DNA of 64,000 nt from Chthonomonas sp. (lineage in GTDB: Bacteria; Armatimonadota; Fimbriimonadia; Fimbriimonadales; Fimbriimonadaceae), in contig JAEURQ010000002.1 of assembly GCA_016788425.1 (NCBI GenBank), forward strand, positions 434,001-498,000, in the 5' to 3' direction. Shown piece by piece: positions 28,873 through 37,967 of the stretch. The position numbers and the translations under genes are program-made. Each line of letters starts with the position of its first letter. Positions within the stretch are counted from its first letter, which is position 1. The notes under the pieces are model-generated. The model was not told where the DNA came from. It was given only the letters and a program-made list of their open reading frames with translations, and did no database searches.

Positions 28873-29610
28873 ATGCACGGGGTGTTGGGTCGGACGAATC
28901 GCGCTTTCCCCGGCACCTGGCTTGGCCTCATGTCTCCGCCGCCAGACGCGGCCCCTGCTTTGGTCGAACGCGCCTTGGCGGCGCAGGTGCCCCTGGAGAT
29001 TTCCAGCAATCCTGCGTTGTGGGGCGGTTTGATGCGCGGCACCGAAGCGACGGTCGCGGTTACCGTCGGTCGAAACTTGGCCACCTGCGACCGCGCCGAA
29101 ACCGCCAACGACATGATCATGGGCGAGCTGCTCCAGTTCCTTTCGTGCATCGGGCGCGATCGGTTGGACATTGTGTTTCTGCGGCTGGATCGCCGCTTGG
29201 AGGAGTTCCAAATCAACGGCGCGTTGGAGGCCCTGGAACTCAATTGCGAGGACGGAATGATCTCGCATTTGGGCGTTGCCTGCTACGGGCGGGCCTTTGC
29301 AACTCTGGCCATGTGGCAATTTCATGACGCTTTTGACCTCATTTTGATGCCGCGCAACCCGCGCCAAACCGAACCCTATGAGATGCTGAGCGGCCTGGCC
29401 CGCGAGCGACGGGTGGGCGTGGTGACCTGCGGAAGCATTGATTGGGGCGACGGCCCAGTGACGGACGACTTGCCGACGGGCGGCCGCCTGGTGTGCACCT
29501 ATCGCCAAGATCATCCGGTCCTTGTGGGCGTGCGCACGCCCGCCGAGATTGATTCCGCCCTCGCCGAGGCGACGCCAATGCAAATCTCGGAGTTGGAGGC
29601 CGTTTCGTGA
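28873..29610 (+). CDS. Aldo/keto reductase-like protein, degenerate
   Basis: The 245-residue product resembles an aldo/keto reductase barrel: DRLDIVFLRLDRRLEEF, then SHLGVACYGRAFATLAMW and FDLILMPRNPRQTEP follow the layout of AKR strands 4-7. The N-terminal D-x-x-x-x-Y catalytic region and the usual Lys/His are not clearly present, so activity is uncertain. The ATG at 28873 is preferred because the alternative at 28837 shares its bases with the divergent dapA start. It opens a six-gene plus-strand operon and is coupled to the next gene by GTGA. Confidence 0.6.
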   Translation: MHGVLGRTNRAFPGTWLGLMSPPPDAAPALVERALAAQVPLEISSNPALWGGLMRGTEATVAVTVGRNLATCDRAETANDMIMGELLQFLSCIGRDRLDIVFLRLDRRLEEFQINGALEALELNCEDGMISHLGVACYGRAFATLAMWQFHDAFDLILMPRNPRQTEPYEMLSGLARERRVGVVTCGSIDWGDGPVTDDLPTGGRLVCTYRQDHPVLVGVRTPAEIDSALAEATPMQISELEAVS

Positions 29611-29855
29611 AGGACGCCGCGAATCAGTTTCTGCTTGGGTTTTTCGTGCTGAGCCTCATCGGAGCACTCGGTTGGATGACGCAGGCGCGTCGTCGCCCGC
29701 AACGAGCGGTCGGCCTCATGATCGCGTTTTTCGGCATGGCGGGCCTCGCCTGGTTTTATCGCGCGGGCAGTCAGCCGCTGGCCATCGCGAGCGGGGTAGT
29801 AGTGTTCATCGGCGTGCTCATTGATGTGGTGAACAAGGCGGCGAAGCCCTCATGA
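29607..29855 (+). CDS. Small three-helix membrane protein
   Basis: 82 residues with three hydrophobic segments (FLLGFFVLSLIGALGW, AVGLMIAFFGMAGLAWF, PLAIASGVVVFIGVLI) and a short basic loop (ARRRPQR). The GTG start overlaps the preceding stop (GTGA), and its own stop overlaps the flavoprotein start (ATGA). Function unknown. Confidence 0.65.
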   Translation: MKDAANQFLLGFFVLSLIGALGWMTQARRRPQRAVGLMIAFFGMAGLAWFYRAGSQPLAIASGVVVFIGVLIDVVNKAAKPS

Positions 29856-31135
29856 AAATCGCGGTGGTGGGACTCGGCCCGGCGGGATGTCGCGCGGCTT
29901 TGGCTCTGGCCGACGCCGGGCGGCCCGGCTTGCTTTTTGATGCTCAAGACCGCGTCGGAGGAAGGTTGCATACCGTTCGGCTGCCGAACGGTTTGAGCTA
30001 CGAAGCGGGCGGCGAATGGATTGACGCGGACCACGAACGGATTCTAGGGTTACTCGCCAGATTCGGGCAAGAACCGGTCCCAAGCGATCAACGTCCGGGC
30101 CGCGCCTTCTACGATGGCGAGTGGCGATCGGAAGACGACCTTTGGCCGGATGCAACAATAGATGAGGCGGCGGTCGAAGAGCAGTGCGACTACGACATCT
30201 TGGACCTCGACCCAGTGCCGTGGGACAACCTTCTCAGCGCGAATCTTGACACGCAGAACGTGGCCGACTACCTCCACCGCCACGCCAAATCGCCGCGCGG
30301 TCGGTGGTGGGTTCGCTCGGTGGCGCGGAGCGACGAAGGTGAGGAGCCCGAACGAATTAGCCTCCTTGGGTGGCTCGTCAACTACATGCATTACGTTGAT
30401 CGCGACCCCGGGGCGATGAGTCGGTTTCGGTTTCCCGAGGGCGCGCAAGGCTTTTGCGAACGCATGCTCGCCGCAGCAGGTAGCGAGCCGCAACTCGGCA
30501 ACCCGTTGCGCAAAGTCTCCTGGAGTGACGACTCGGCGCTACTCACGTTCGAGCGCGGCCTCATCGCGGTGGACGCGGTCATCCTGGCGATGCCGCCGAG
30601 TGCGCTAGGTCACATCGAATTCGATCCCGCTCTGCCCGAGAGCATGGAAGACGCGATCGACCTGATCCCCATGTCGCGCACCCTCAAAATCAGCCTCGCC
30701 TTCCGAGAACGGTGGTGGCTGGACCACGGATTTAGGGGCCGGATGATGCTCGACACGCCGCTGGGCCAAGGGTGGGACGGCACGCTCGGCGAGATGCCTG
30801 TGCTGAATTTTTACGTCTGCGGCGATGGCGCGGCGCACTATAGCGAATCCGCCGAGCCCGTGCAAGAGGCTCTGCAGGAACTCAGCCGCAAGTTCCCCGA
30901 GGCCGAGGAGCACTTTGTGTCGGGCGCGATCCACAACTGGATGGAAAACCCGTACGCGGGCGGCGGGTTCCCGTACACGCCGCCGGGCACCGTGCTCGCC
31001 AACTTGCAAACCCTGCGCCAGCCGATCGGCTGCCTGCATTTTGCCGGCGATCACTCGGCGGATTGGATGGGGTTCATCGAGGGGGCCCTCGAAAGCGGCG
31101 AACGCGCCGCGGCGGAAGTGTTGGCAAAGCAATGA
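29852..31135 (+). CDS. FAD-dependent amine oxidase/phytoene desaturase-like
   Basis: Flavoprotein of 427 residues in the monoamine oxidase superfamily. The dinucleotide-binding VVGLGPAGCRAALALADAG at the N-terminus, GGRLHT, YEAGGEWID and the C-terminal FAD loop (LHFAGDHSADWMGFIEGALESGERAA) are intact. The substrate domain between is typical in size. The WMGFIEGALESG end closely matches putrescine/monoamine oxidases, but the substrate is unknown. It overlaps its neighbours on both sides as ATGA. Confidence 0.87.
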   Translation: MKIAVVGLGPAGCRAALALADAGRPGLLFDAQDRVGGRLHTVRLPNGLSYEAGGEWIDADHERILGLLARFGQEPVPSDQRPGRAFYDGEWRSEDDLWPDATIDEAAVEEQCDYDILDLDPVPWDNLLSANLDTQNVADYLHRHAKSPRGRWWVRSVARSDEGEEPERISLLGWLVNYMHYVDRDPGAMSRFRFPEGAQGFCERMLAAAGSEPQLGNPLRKVSWSDDSALLTFERGLIAVDAVILAMPPSALGHIEFDPALPESMEDAIDLIPMSRTLKISLAFRERWWLDHGFRGRMMLDTPLGQGWDGTLGEMPVLNFYVCGDGAAHYSESAEPVQEALQELSRKFPEAEEHFVSGAIHNWMENPYAGGGFPYTPPGTVLANLQTLRQPIGCLHFAGDHSADWMGFIEGALESGERAAAEVLAKQ

Positions 31136-32604
31136 GAATTGGCGGATTTCAGCGATACGACGCGCCTGGCCAGTGGTGGCTGGAGCATGACAACGACCGA
31201 ATCATGAGCGTGGAGCCGGACACCGGCCAGCCTCGCGACGAGGAGATGGCGGGGAAGTATCTGCTGCCCAGCTACATCGATGCGCACTGCCACATCCTGC
31301 CGACCGGTCTCGGATTTTTGCAATTGCAACTCGGCGAGGCGTCCACGCCGGACCAAGTGCTGGACTTGGTCCGCGACTTCGAAAAAACCCTGCCGCCGGG
31401 CAAATGGCTGCAGGCGATGCTCTACGACCAAACGAAATTTCCCGATGGTCAGCATCTGCACCGCGATCAACTCGACGCCATCAATCGCGAGCGGCCCATC
31501 CTGCTGCGGCATGTGAATGGCCACGCGAGCATCGCCAATTCGGCGGCGCTGCAGCAAGCGGGAGTCACCCGGGAAACGCCTAATCCGGCGGGCGGCGAGT
31601 ACGTCCGCGATGCTAGCGGCGAACTCACTGGCGTGCTCTTGGAGCACGCGCACGAAGCCGTGACGGCCCGCGTGCCGAACCCGACACTCGATGAAATGGT
31701 CGAGGCGATCCTCGCCGCGTGCCGTTCCATGCGATCCTACGGCATTGTCGCCGCGACCGATATGATGACGGGTCGCTACGATATGCCCCTCGAACTTGAG
31801 GCGTATCGGCTCGCGAGCGAGCATCCGGACGGCATCGCCATGCGGCTATTTCTGCAATGGAGCCGCGTGTTTGGGCCGCGCAAAATTGACCCGGGCCAGC
31901 TGAAAGAGCTCACCGCCGCCATGGATCCACTTCGGTGCCGCGCGGAGGGAATCAAAATCTTCGCCGATGGCGCGATTGGCTCGGCGACCGCCGCGATCTA
32001 CGGCGGCTACCAGGGCGGCGACCCCGCCGCGACAACGAGCGGGCAACTGATTTACACGCCCGAGCGGCTGGCGGAGATGATCCGCGTTGCCGACGCTGAC
32101 GGCTGGCGCATCGCTATTCATAGCATCGGCGACTACAGCACCGACTTGGTGCTGAACGCCTACGAGGCCAGCCAAGACCCGGCTCGCCACCGTCTGGAGC
32201 ACGCGATGCTCCTGAGTGACGCGCAAATCGAGCACATTCAACGGCTGGGTTGCCACGTCACCATGCAGCCCGAATTCCTCATGCGGTTCGGCCACGCGTA
32301 TCAGCGGCAACTTGGCCCCGAGCGCTCGTGGAACCTCAAGCGGATGCGCAGCCTCACCGATGCGGGCATCGAGCTGAGCCTAAACTCCGACCGCCCGATC
32401 GTCGCCGGCGACCCCGAAGACGGCATTCGCATGGCCGTGAATCGGCCTGCTGGGTTCAACCCCGCCGAGGCGCTTACTCTCACCGAGGCCATCGATGGCT
32501 ACACCAAACACGCCGCCACCGCCAACGGAGATCAGGGCGTGATGGGCGAGCTCAAGCCCGGCCAGTTGGCTGCGTTCGTCACCCGAGAAAGCCTGCCAAA
32601 ATAG
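31132..32604 (+). CDS. Amidohydrolase family 3 (YtcJ-like) metal hydrolase
   Basis: Cytoplasmic metal-dependent hydrolase of 490 residues. The metal-binding DAHCH follows LLPSYI, the family Lys lies in GIKIFADGAIGS, and IHSIGD, RLEHAMLL and LNSDRPIVAGDP supply the remaining ligands. Members hydrolyse varied amide or formyl groups and exact substrates are rarely known. The ATG at 31132 overlaps the flavoprotein stop (ATGA); longer frames would lie inside the upstream gene. Confidence 0.88.
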   Translation: MRIGGFQRYDAPGQWWLEHDNDRIMSVEPDTGQPRDEEMAGKYLLPSYIDAHCHILPTGLGFLQLQLGEASTPDQVLDLVRDFEKTLPPGKWLQAMLYDQTKFPDGQHLHRDQLDAINRERPILLRHVNGHASIANSAALQQAGVTRETPNPAGGEYVRDASGELTGVLLEHAHEAVTARVPNPTLDEMVEAILAACRSMRSYGIVAATDMMTGRYDMPLELEAYRLASEHPDGIAMRLFLQWSRVFGPRKIDPGQLKELTAAMDPLRCRAEGIKIFADGAIGSATAAIYGGYQGGDPAATTSGQLIYTPERLAEMIRVADADGWRIAIHSIGDYSTDLVLNAYEASQDPARHRLEHAMLLSDAQIEHIQRLGCHVTMQPEFLMRFGHAYQRQLGPERSWNLKRMRSLTDAGIELSLNSDRPIVAGDPEDGIRMAVNRPAGFNPAEALTLTEAIDGYTKHAATANGDQGVMGELKPGQLAAFVTRESLPK

Positions 32605-32609
32605 AGGCA

Positions 32610-33836
32610 ATGATCCACAAATTTGTGCTCGAGAATGGCGTCCGTGTGATGGTGGAGCCAAACGACAACGTGTCGTCAGCCGCCATCGGAATTTGGTGCA
32701 AATCCGGCAGCCGCCACGAGCACGACAACGAGGCGGGGATCACCCACTTTATCGAGCACATGCTCTTTAAGGGCACCAAGACTCGCACTGCCAAGGGCAT
32801 CGCCGAGGAGATCGAGGGTCGCGGCGGGGTGCTCAACGCGTTCACCGACAAGGAGCAAACCTGCTACTACGCTCGGGTCCTCTCCGAAGAGGTGGGCCGC
32901 GCGACGGGCGTGCTTACCGACATGGTGCAGAACTCGCTGCTCGACCCCGAGGAGATCGCCCGCGAATCGGGCGTGATTGTCGAGGAGATTAAGCGCGGGG
33001 AAGACGAGCCCGGCGACCACGTGCACGAGCTACACATCAGTGGCATTTGGGGCACGCATCCGCTTGGCAAGCCGATCATCGGCACTCGCGAAAGCGTGAC
33101 CAGCTTCCGCCAGCCAGATTTCCGCAATTACATGGAGCGCCGTTACCGCGGCAGCAACCTGGTGGTGGCCGTCGCGGGCAAGGTGGACCCCGAAGAGTTT
33201 CGGCGCATTGCCGAACAAGAACTGGGCGACGCGCAGCCGGGTGGCGACGACGCCGTCGAATCGCGACCAGTGACCAATCCCGGAGTTGACCTTATCGCCG
33301 ACGATGTGAATCAAGTCCACTTTTGCATCGGCGCGGACGGCGCCGGCATCTTCGACGAAACCGACGGCTACGTGCAAGCCATCGCCGACAGCATTCTCGG
33401 TGGCGGCATGAGCAGCCGCTTGTTCCAAGAAATCCGCGAGAAGCGCGGCCTCGCCTATTCTGTCGGAACCTACGGCCTGCGCTATTCTAGCGGCGGCGCC
33501 TTTACGGTCTATGGCGGAACTGGCGCAGACACCTGGGGGCAGGTGCAGGAACTGGTGGACATCGAGCTGAAGAAGCTCGCCGCCGGGGAACTCGACGACG
33601 ACGAAGTCGAGCGCTGTAAGCGGCAACTCTCGGGCAACATGGTGCTGGCTCTCGAAGGCATGCAAAGCCGCATGTCGCGCATGGCTCGCAACGAGATTCA
33701 CTTCCAGCGCGACATCCCCATCGAGGAGACGCTGCAAAAACTTCGTGCGGTGACCAAAGATCAGGTGATCGCGTACATCGGGCGTCAAATGGCTCCCGAA
33801 AAGCTACGCACCACCGCGATCGGACCCTTTGCGTGA
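32610..33836 (+). CDS. M16-family zinc protease
   Basis: Processing-peptidase-like M16B protein of 408 residues. The inverted zinc motif HFIEHMLFKGT is at about residue 47, with the third ligand Glu about 75 residues later in GVIVEEIKRGED. The C-terminal half has the Arg/Tyr signature QEIREKRGLAYSVG. Bacterial members degrade peptides left from secretion or stress. The ATG at 32610 has AGAGG just upstream and follows the previous stop by 5 nt; its stop overlaps the sensor kinase start (GTGA). Confidence 0.93.
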   Translation: MIHKFVLENGVRVMVEPNDNVSSAAIGIWCKSGSRHEHDNEAGITHFIEHMLFKGTKTRTAKGIAEEIEGRGGVLNAFTDKEQTCYYARVLSEEVGRATGVLTDMVQNSLLDPEEIARESGVIVEEIKRGEDEPGDHVHELHISGIWGTHPLGKPIIGTRESVTSFRQPDFRNYMERRYRGSNLVVAVAGKVDPEEFRRIAEQELGDAQPGGDDAVESRPVTNPGVDLIADDVNQVHFCIGADGAGIFDETDGYVQAIADSILGGGMSSRLFQEIREKRGLAYSVGTYGLRYSSGGAFTVYGGTGADTWGQVQELVDIELKKLAAGELDDDEVERCKRQLSGNMVLALEGMQSRMSRMARNEIHFQRDIPIEETLQKLRAVTKDQVIAYIGRQMAPEKLRTTAIGPFA

Positions 33837-35404
33837 GCCACACGATTCTTCCGATTCTGCGCCTTGCGCGTAGCGAGCAAGACCTGCAGCGACGTCTGGC
33901 CAACTGGCTCGCCACCGAGTCGGGTTGCGACTCGGTGGACCTGTTGATGTGGGATGGACAAAGCATGCTCGCGCTGGAGGCAAGCACCCTCACCCCCGAT
34001 CTCGCCCACCGCGTGCGCCTGGTGCAAACCCAAGGTGTCACCGGTGCCGCTTGGGTCACGCAAGAGCCGGTTTGGATTGAATCGGGCCTCTGTCAAGACC
34101 CGCGCTTTGTTGTTTTTCCTGGGTTCGAGGAGTCGCAGTTCCGCGCCGGATTCGCGATTCCGTTTTTGGAAGACCACTATGGCGGCGTGGTGTATCTGCG
34201 CTCGTACAAGGCCAAGACTCCCGATCGCGACCGCATCTTGTGTCTGGTGCGCGACTTGGTCGAGGCGCTGCTCGGCTACCGGCAGGCGTTCTCGCACGGC
34301 GCGGCGAGCGGAAATGTCGCCGCCGTCAACCAGGTCACCAGCACCATCACGGCGAGCCCGTATCTGGAAGAAATCCTCCAGCTGTTGGTGCACTTAACGG
34401 CCAAGCAGTTCGATTACCGCGTCTGCACGGTGCGGCTGCTGGACGAGGTGAACCAGGAACTTGTGCTGCGGGCTACCCAAGCGACGGTGCGCGCGTATCG
34501 CCGCAAGCGCGCCATCAAACTCGGCGAAAGTATCGCCGGGCGGGTCGTGAAGGAGCAGCACACGGTCATCGTGCAGGATGTTCAGCACGACCCTGACTAC
34601 ATTGGCCACGACTTGGCGCGGGAGCAAGGCCTGCACAGCATGATCTGCGTGCCGCTCATGATGCACGACCGCGCGGTGGGCGTCATGACCTGCTACACCG
34701 CGGAGGTCCGCGAGTTTGAGCCCGCCGAAATTATTGCCCTGGAGACGATCGCCAGCCAGGCGGCGGTGGCCATCGAGCACGCCAAGCTTCAGGTGCGCAA
34801 CACGCTGATGCAAGAGATGCACCACCGCGTGAAAAACAATTTGCAGCAGGTGGTGAGTTTGCTACGCCTACAAATTCGCCACAAGCATTACAAGAGCATC
34901 GAGGAGGCGCTCAACGATTCGCTGAGCCGCATTCTGGCGATTGCCTCGGTGCACGACCTGCTGAGCCGCGACGACCTCGACCACGTGGGAATTCGAAGCA
35001 TCGCCGAGGCGCTCGTCAATCACCAGTCGCAGTCGTTTATTCTGCCGGATAAATCCATCCAGTTCGAGGTGCGCGGTCAGGATGTCCGTCTCAACATGAC
35101 GCAGGCGACGCAGATTGCGTTGGTGCTCAACGAGCTGATTCAGAACGCGGTGGAGCACGGCTTTCGTGAGACCGCCGCGGGAGAGATTCACGTCAACATC
35201 GAATCCGGCGAAGACCAGATTGGGCTGTGGGTCAGCAACAACGGCGACCGATTGCCGCCCGGGTTCGACCCGCAACACGCGAGCAACCTCGGGTTGCAGA
35301 TCGTGCAAAACCTGGCCCGAGGGCTCGGCGGGACGTTCATGATGGAAGACCGCCTGGGCTGGACGGTCGGCGAAGTCACGTTCCCTCGCGCTACCAGCGA
35401 GTAG
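33833..35404 (+). CDS. GAF-domain HisKA_2 sensor histidine kinase
   Basis: Cytoplasmic sensor kinase of 523 residues with no membrane segment. Two GAF domains occupy about 10-145 and 160-320 (the second contains GRVVKEQHTVIVQDV and MICVPLMMHDRAVG). The HisKA_2 dimer helix follows with the phosphoacceptor in MQEMHHRVKNNLQQVVSLL at about 330, then an HATPase domain with LVLNELIQNAVEHGF and NLGLQIVQNLA. This kinase class often works in general stress or light signalling with separate receivers. No response regulator lies in the operon. It is the last gene of six and ends in an inverted repeat. Confidence 0.9.
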   Translation: MSHTILPILRLARSEQDLQRRLANWLATESGCDSVDLLMWDGQSMLALEASTLTPDLAHRVRLVQTQGVTGAAWVTQEPVWIESGLCQDPRFVVFPGFEESQFRAGFAIPFLEDHYGGVVYLRSYKAKTPDRDRILCLVRDLVEALLGYRQAFSHGAASGNVAAVNQVTSTITASPYLEEILQLLVHLTAKQFDYRVCTVRLLDEVNQELVLRATQATVRAYRRKRAIKLGESIAGRVVKEQHTVIVQDVQHDPDYIGHDLAREQGLHSMICVPLMMHDRAVGVMTCYTAEVREFEPAEIIALETIASQAAVAIEHAKLQVRNTLMQEMHHRVKNNLQQVVSLLRLQIRHKHYKSIEEALNDSLSRILAIASVHDLLSRDDLDHVGIRSIAEALVNHQSQSFILPDKSIQFEVRGQDVRLNMTQATQIALVLNELIQNAVEHGFRETAAGEIHVNIESGEDQIGLWVSNNGDRLPPGFDPQHASNLGLQIVQNLARGLGGTFMMEDRLGWTVGEVTFPRATSE

Positions 35405-35414
35405 CGCGAGGGAA
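35381..35414. terminator. Perfect 13-bp inverted repeat over a stop codon
   Basis: TTCCCTCGCGCTA (35381-35393) and TAGCGCGAGGGAA (35402-35414) enclose an 8-nt loop. The hairpin contains the kinase stop codon and lies between two convergent genes. There is no long T run, so it may act as an RNA-stabilising or weak bidirectional terminator. Confidence 0.6.
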
Positions 35415-35422
35415 TCTCGGGC

Positions 35423-36391
35423 TTACTTTTTACGGCGAAGGAGCAGCAACGCGCCGAGCGCAAGACCGGCGAAGGCACCGGGCTCCGGTGCGATCACGAC
35501 CACCATGTCGGTGATGTTCCGGCCGCTGAGTGAAGTTGTGTCAAATTGCGTGCTGATTCGCCCGGCCAAATCCATACGGAAAACCCGAGTGCCGCCGGAC
35601 CCGTTCTGCACGAAATAAGCGGTGCTTGGGTGTCCGTTGGCCAGCGTTGAGATGTTGGTTGTATCAACGGTGTGGTTCACACCAATCGTGCCGGCAGTTC
35701 CAAATGACCCTGCCGAATATGGAGCATAGGCGTTCAACAACTGGCCCGAGGTATGCCCCGCACCGATGATTTCTCCCTCGTGGAGCTGAATCGTCCGAAG
35801 CGCCGCAGCTGCAGTGCTTGTGTACCAGTTGGGGAGCCAGGAAACAAATGTGCCACCCGAATTGCGATAGAACAGGTGGTACAAATAATTGCTTCCCGAG
35901 ATCGAACGCTCAAGCGTTACGAAGTTGCCGTTCTCCACGGGGAGGGCGTCTATCGTCGTGTAGCCGCTGTACGTCGCAAAGGTGGTGATGGGCGTCGCTG
36001 ACCCCCTGGTGAGAATCGTAGTTGCGCCACTGTTAAGCACGCGCAGGAGGTTGCCATTGCTCAATGCCCGAAAGGCCGTCGGAAAGAGAACAGTTGTCCC
36101 TGGATGATAGGAGGCGGTGAGAAGGCCGGTACTGTAATCGATCTGTCGAACAACCCCGTTCACGTCCATGCTCAGAAACTTGCCCGGAGAAGTGGGGTCC
36201 AACGCCATGCGGTGCGCATTTCCGAAGTACCCTTGGTACTGGCTGCCAAATGTTCCCAAAACCACCCGGTTGACAGGGTCATAGCGCACGAAGGTTTGAT
36301 TGGTTGAATCGTACATGATCGCCAGATCGAAGCTGGCGTGGGCCGTGGCACCTATGGCCGAGACACAAAGCGCGAAAATAAGGGATCGCAT
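35423..36391 (-). CDS. PEP-CTERM secreted protein, propeller-like
   Basis: Exported protein of about 322 residues. The signal peptide ends at THAHASF-like TAHASF (about residue 20). The body has irregular strand repeats beginning DSTNQTFVRYDPVNRVVLGTF, and the C-terminus is a PEP-CTERM sorting tail (APEPG, hydrophobic helix, RRKK). Such tails are cut by exosortase; no exosortase gene is in the window. I chose ATG 36391 to place the signal peptide normally, although an in-frame ATG at 36403 exists. It shares its mature N-terminal pattern with the proteins at 7.6 and 50.3 kb. Confidence 0.78.
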   Translation of the reverse strand: MRSLIFALCVSAIGATAHASFDLAIMYDSTNQTFVRYDPVNRVVLGTFGSQYQGYFGNAHRMALDPTSPGKFLSMDVNGVVRQIDYSTGLLTASYHPGTTVLFPTAFRALSNGNLLRVLNSGATTILTRGSATPITTFATYSGYTTIDALPVENGNFVTLERSISGSNYLYHLFYRNSGGTFVSWLPNWYTSTAAAALRTIQLHEGEIIGAGHTSGQLLNAYAPYSAGSFGTAGTIGVNHTVDTTNISTLANGHPSTAYFVQNGSGGTRVFRMDLAGRISTQFDTTSLSGRNITDMVVVIAPEPGAFAGLALGALLLLRRKK

Positions 36392-36501
36392 ACCTTGAAT
36401 CATAACAGCCCGGCGCCCAACCTGCACGAAAATTTTATGCTGCGCTGAGATTCTGCTCCCGGGCGACCGAAAAAATATCAGGTATCCTGAGAGCCGTCCG
36501 C

Positions 36502-36592
36502 GGACAGATGGCTGAGTGGACGAAAGCGCCCGCCTGCTAAGTGGGTAGGGGATTATCTCCCCTCTCGGGTTCGAATCCCGATCTGTCCGCCA
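36502..36592 (+). tRNA. tRNA-Ser (anticodon GCT)
   Basis: GGACAGA pairs with TCTGTCC, followed by G73 and an encoded CCA. The D arm TGGCTGAGTGG, the anticodon stem CCCGC/GTGGG around loop CTGCTAA (GCT at 36536-36538), a long variable arm (AGGGGATTATCTCCCCT) and the T arm TCGGGTTCGAATCCCGA are complete. The long variable arm and G73 confirm serine; it reads AGC/AGU. Confidence 0.97.
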
Positions 36593-36631
36593 GAATCTCT
36601 CTCGGGTCCGTCATTAAATCATTCGATTGTC

Positions 36632-37498
36632 ATGGTCACCGTCATCTCCCTCCTCGCCGCGGTTTACGCCCCCGATCTCAATCAAACCGAATTCGCCAAT
36701 TCGGCGCTCGGCCGAGTCAACGAACTGCGCCGCAATCTCAAGCTCAACGAAGTCAGTCTCGATAGCCAGCTCATCACGCTGGCCAGCGAGCAGTGCAACT
36801 ACTTGGTGCTGAACAAGCAACTGAGCTCGCACGAGCAGCAAGAGGGCAAGCCCGGCTTCACCGGCAAAACCCTGGCCGACCGGGTCAAACGCGCGCAGCT
36901 CACCTGGGGCGTTTCCGAAACACTCAACGGCAGCAAATTCCTCAACGGCGCGCAGATGATTGATGGCCTGCTGGAAGTGCCGTATCACCGCATGCCCTTT
37001 CTTCATCCCGGCTTTCAGGTCATGGGAACCGCGATCGGCGAGTTCAGCGAGCAGCTCATTGGCGTGGCCCACCTCGGGCGACGCGGCGGCGAAGGCGTGG
37101 TCGTGTATCCCGCGGCCGATCAAACGGGTGTACCGCTAAGCGCCAACACCTACGAACTGCCCGATCCGCTGCGCATGCACCGATCTCGCAAAACAATGAA
37201 GGATGCGAACGGCAACATCTTGCTGGAAGAAGAGATTGTCGGGCCGTTCATCACGTTCAACGTGTTCCCGAACACCGAGGCCGTCGCCTTTGGGCAGGTC
37301 ACGCTCACCAATGCCGCGGGCGAGCCCGTGCCGATTTGGGTGAACACGACTAGCAACGACGATTTTCTGCGAGCGGCGGCGTTCATCACGCCGAAAAAGC
37401 CACTCGCGCCAAACACCAAGTACACGGCCACGTTCAGCCTCATCGGCGACGCCGCGAAGCACTCGCGAACCTGGTCGTTTACAACAGCCGCGAAGTAA
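36632..37498 (+). CDS. Secreted CAP/SCP-domain protein
   Basis: Exported protein of 288 residues with a short N-terminal hydrophobic segment (VTVISLLAAVYA) and a CAP domain at about 20-165: the first helix ALGRVNELRRNLKLNEVSLD, a His in LSSHEQQEGKPG, and HRMPFLHPGFQVMGTAIG near the end of the domain. A C-terminal beta-sandwich with Ig-like strands follows (PLAPNTKYTATFSL). CAP proteins in bacteria are mostly uncharacterised secreted factors. Its end overlaps the convergent HIT gene by 20 nt. Confidence 0.82.
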   Translation: MVTVISLLAAVYAPDLNQTEFANSALGRVNELRRNLKLNEVSLDSQLITLASEQCNYLVLNKQLSSHEQQEGKPGFTGKTLADRVKRAQLTWGVSETLNGSKFLNGAQMIDGLLEVPYHRMPFLHPGFQVMGTAIGEFSEQLIGVAHLGRRGGEGVVVYPAADQTGVPLSANTYELPDPLRMHRSRKTMKDANGNILLEEEIVGPFITFNVFPNTEAVAFGQVTLTNAAGEPVPIWVNTTSNDDFLRAAAFITPKKPLAPNTKYTATFSLIGDAAKHSRTWSFTTAAK

Positions 37499-37925
37499 AC
37501 GCCGCCCGAATTTGGTCGTGCTTCTCCGCGTCGTAGCGGTAGTCCGCCATGTTCTCGGGAAAGCTCGTCCACACCGGTTCCAGGCGACGCGGCTCGTTGG
37601 CTTGTCGCGGAAAAATATGCCAATGCAGGTGGTGGCACTGGTTGCCCAGCGCCTCGTAGTTCAGCTTGTCGGCGTTCGTCACCTCGCGAACCGCCTTCGC
37701 GACTCGGCGAAGCTCGCTCATGAGCTCCAGATAATCAGGCTCGCTGAGCTCGTCAAGTTCGGTCACCGGCTGGCGAACCAGGAGCATGGTGTAGCCCGGC
37801 CACACTTGGTGCGGACCCATCACCACCACGCTCTGGCTCAAGTTGGCCACAAACCGCGGGTGTTCTCCCGCCTCGGCCAACGCGAGTTGCCGGCACACGT
37901 CGCACGAATCTTGATGCTGAGCCAT
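37479..37925 (-). CDS. HIT-family nucleotide hydrolase/transferase
   Basis: Histidine triad protein of 148 residues. The triad region is QCHHLHWHIFPR, with the nucleophilic His in the third position of the HxHxH pattern; CDVCRQLAL near the N-terminus resembles the structural zinc site of many HIT proteins. Members hydrolyse AMP-amidates or dinucleotides. It stands alone on this strand, 42 nt from the divergent M20 peptidase start. Confidence 0.88.
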   Translation of the reverse strand: MAQHQDSCDVCRQLALAEAGEHPRFVANLSQSVVVMGPHQVWPGYTMLLVRQPVTELDELSEPDYLELMSELRRVAKAVREVTNADKLNYEALGNQCHHLHWHIFPRQANEPRRLEPVWTSFPENMADYRYDAEKHDQIRAAFTSRLL

Positions 37926-37967
37926 GCCTCAAGGTTTACCCGCGGGCCGATCATCTAAACTTGAATC

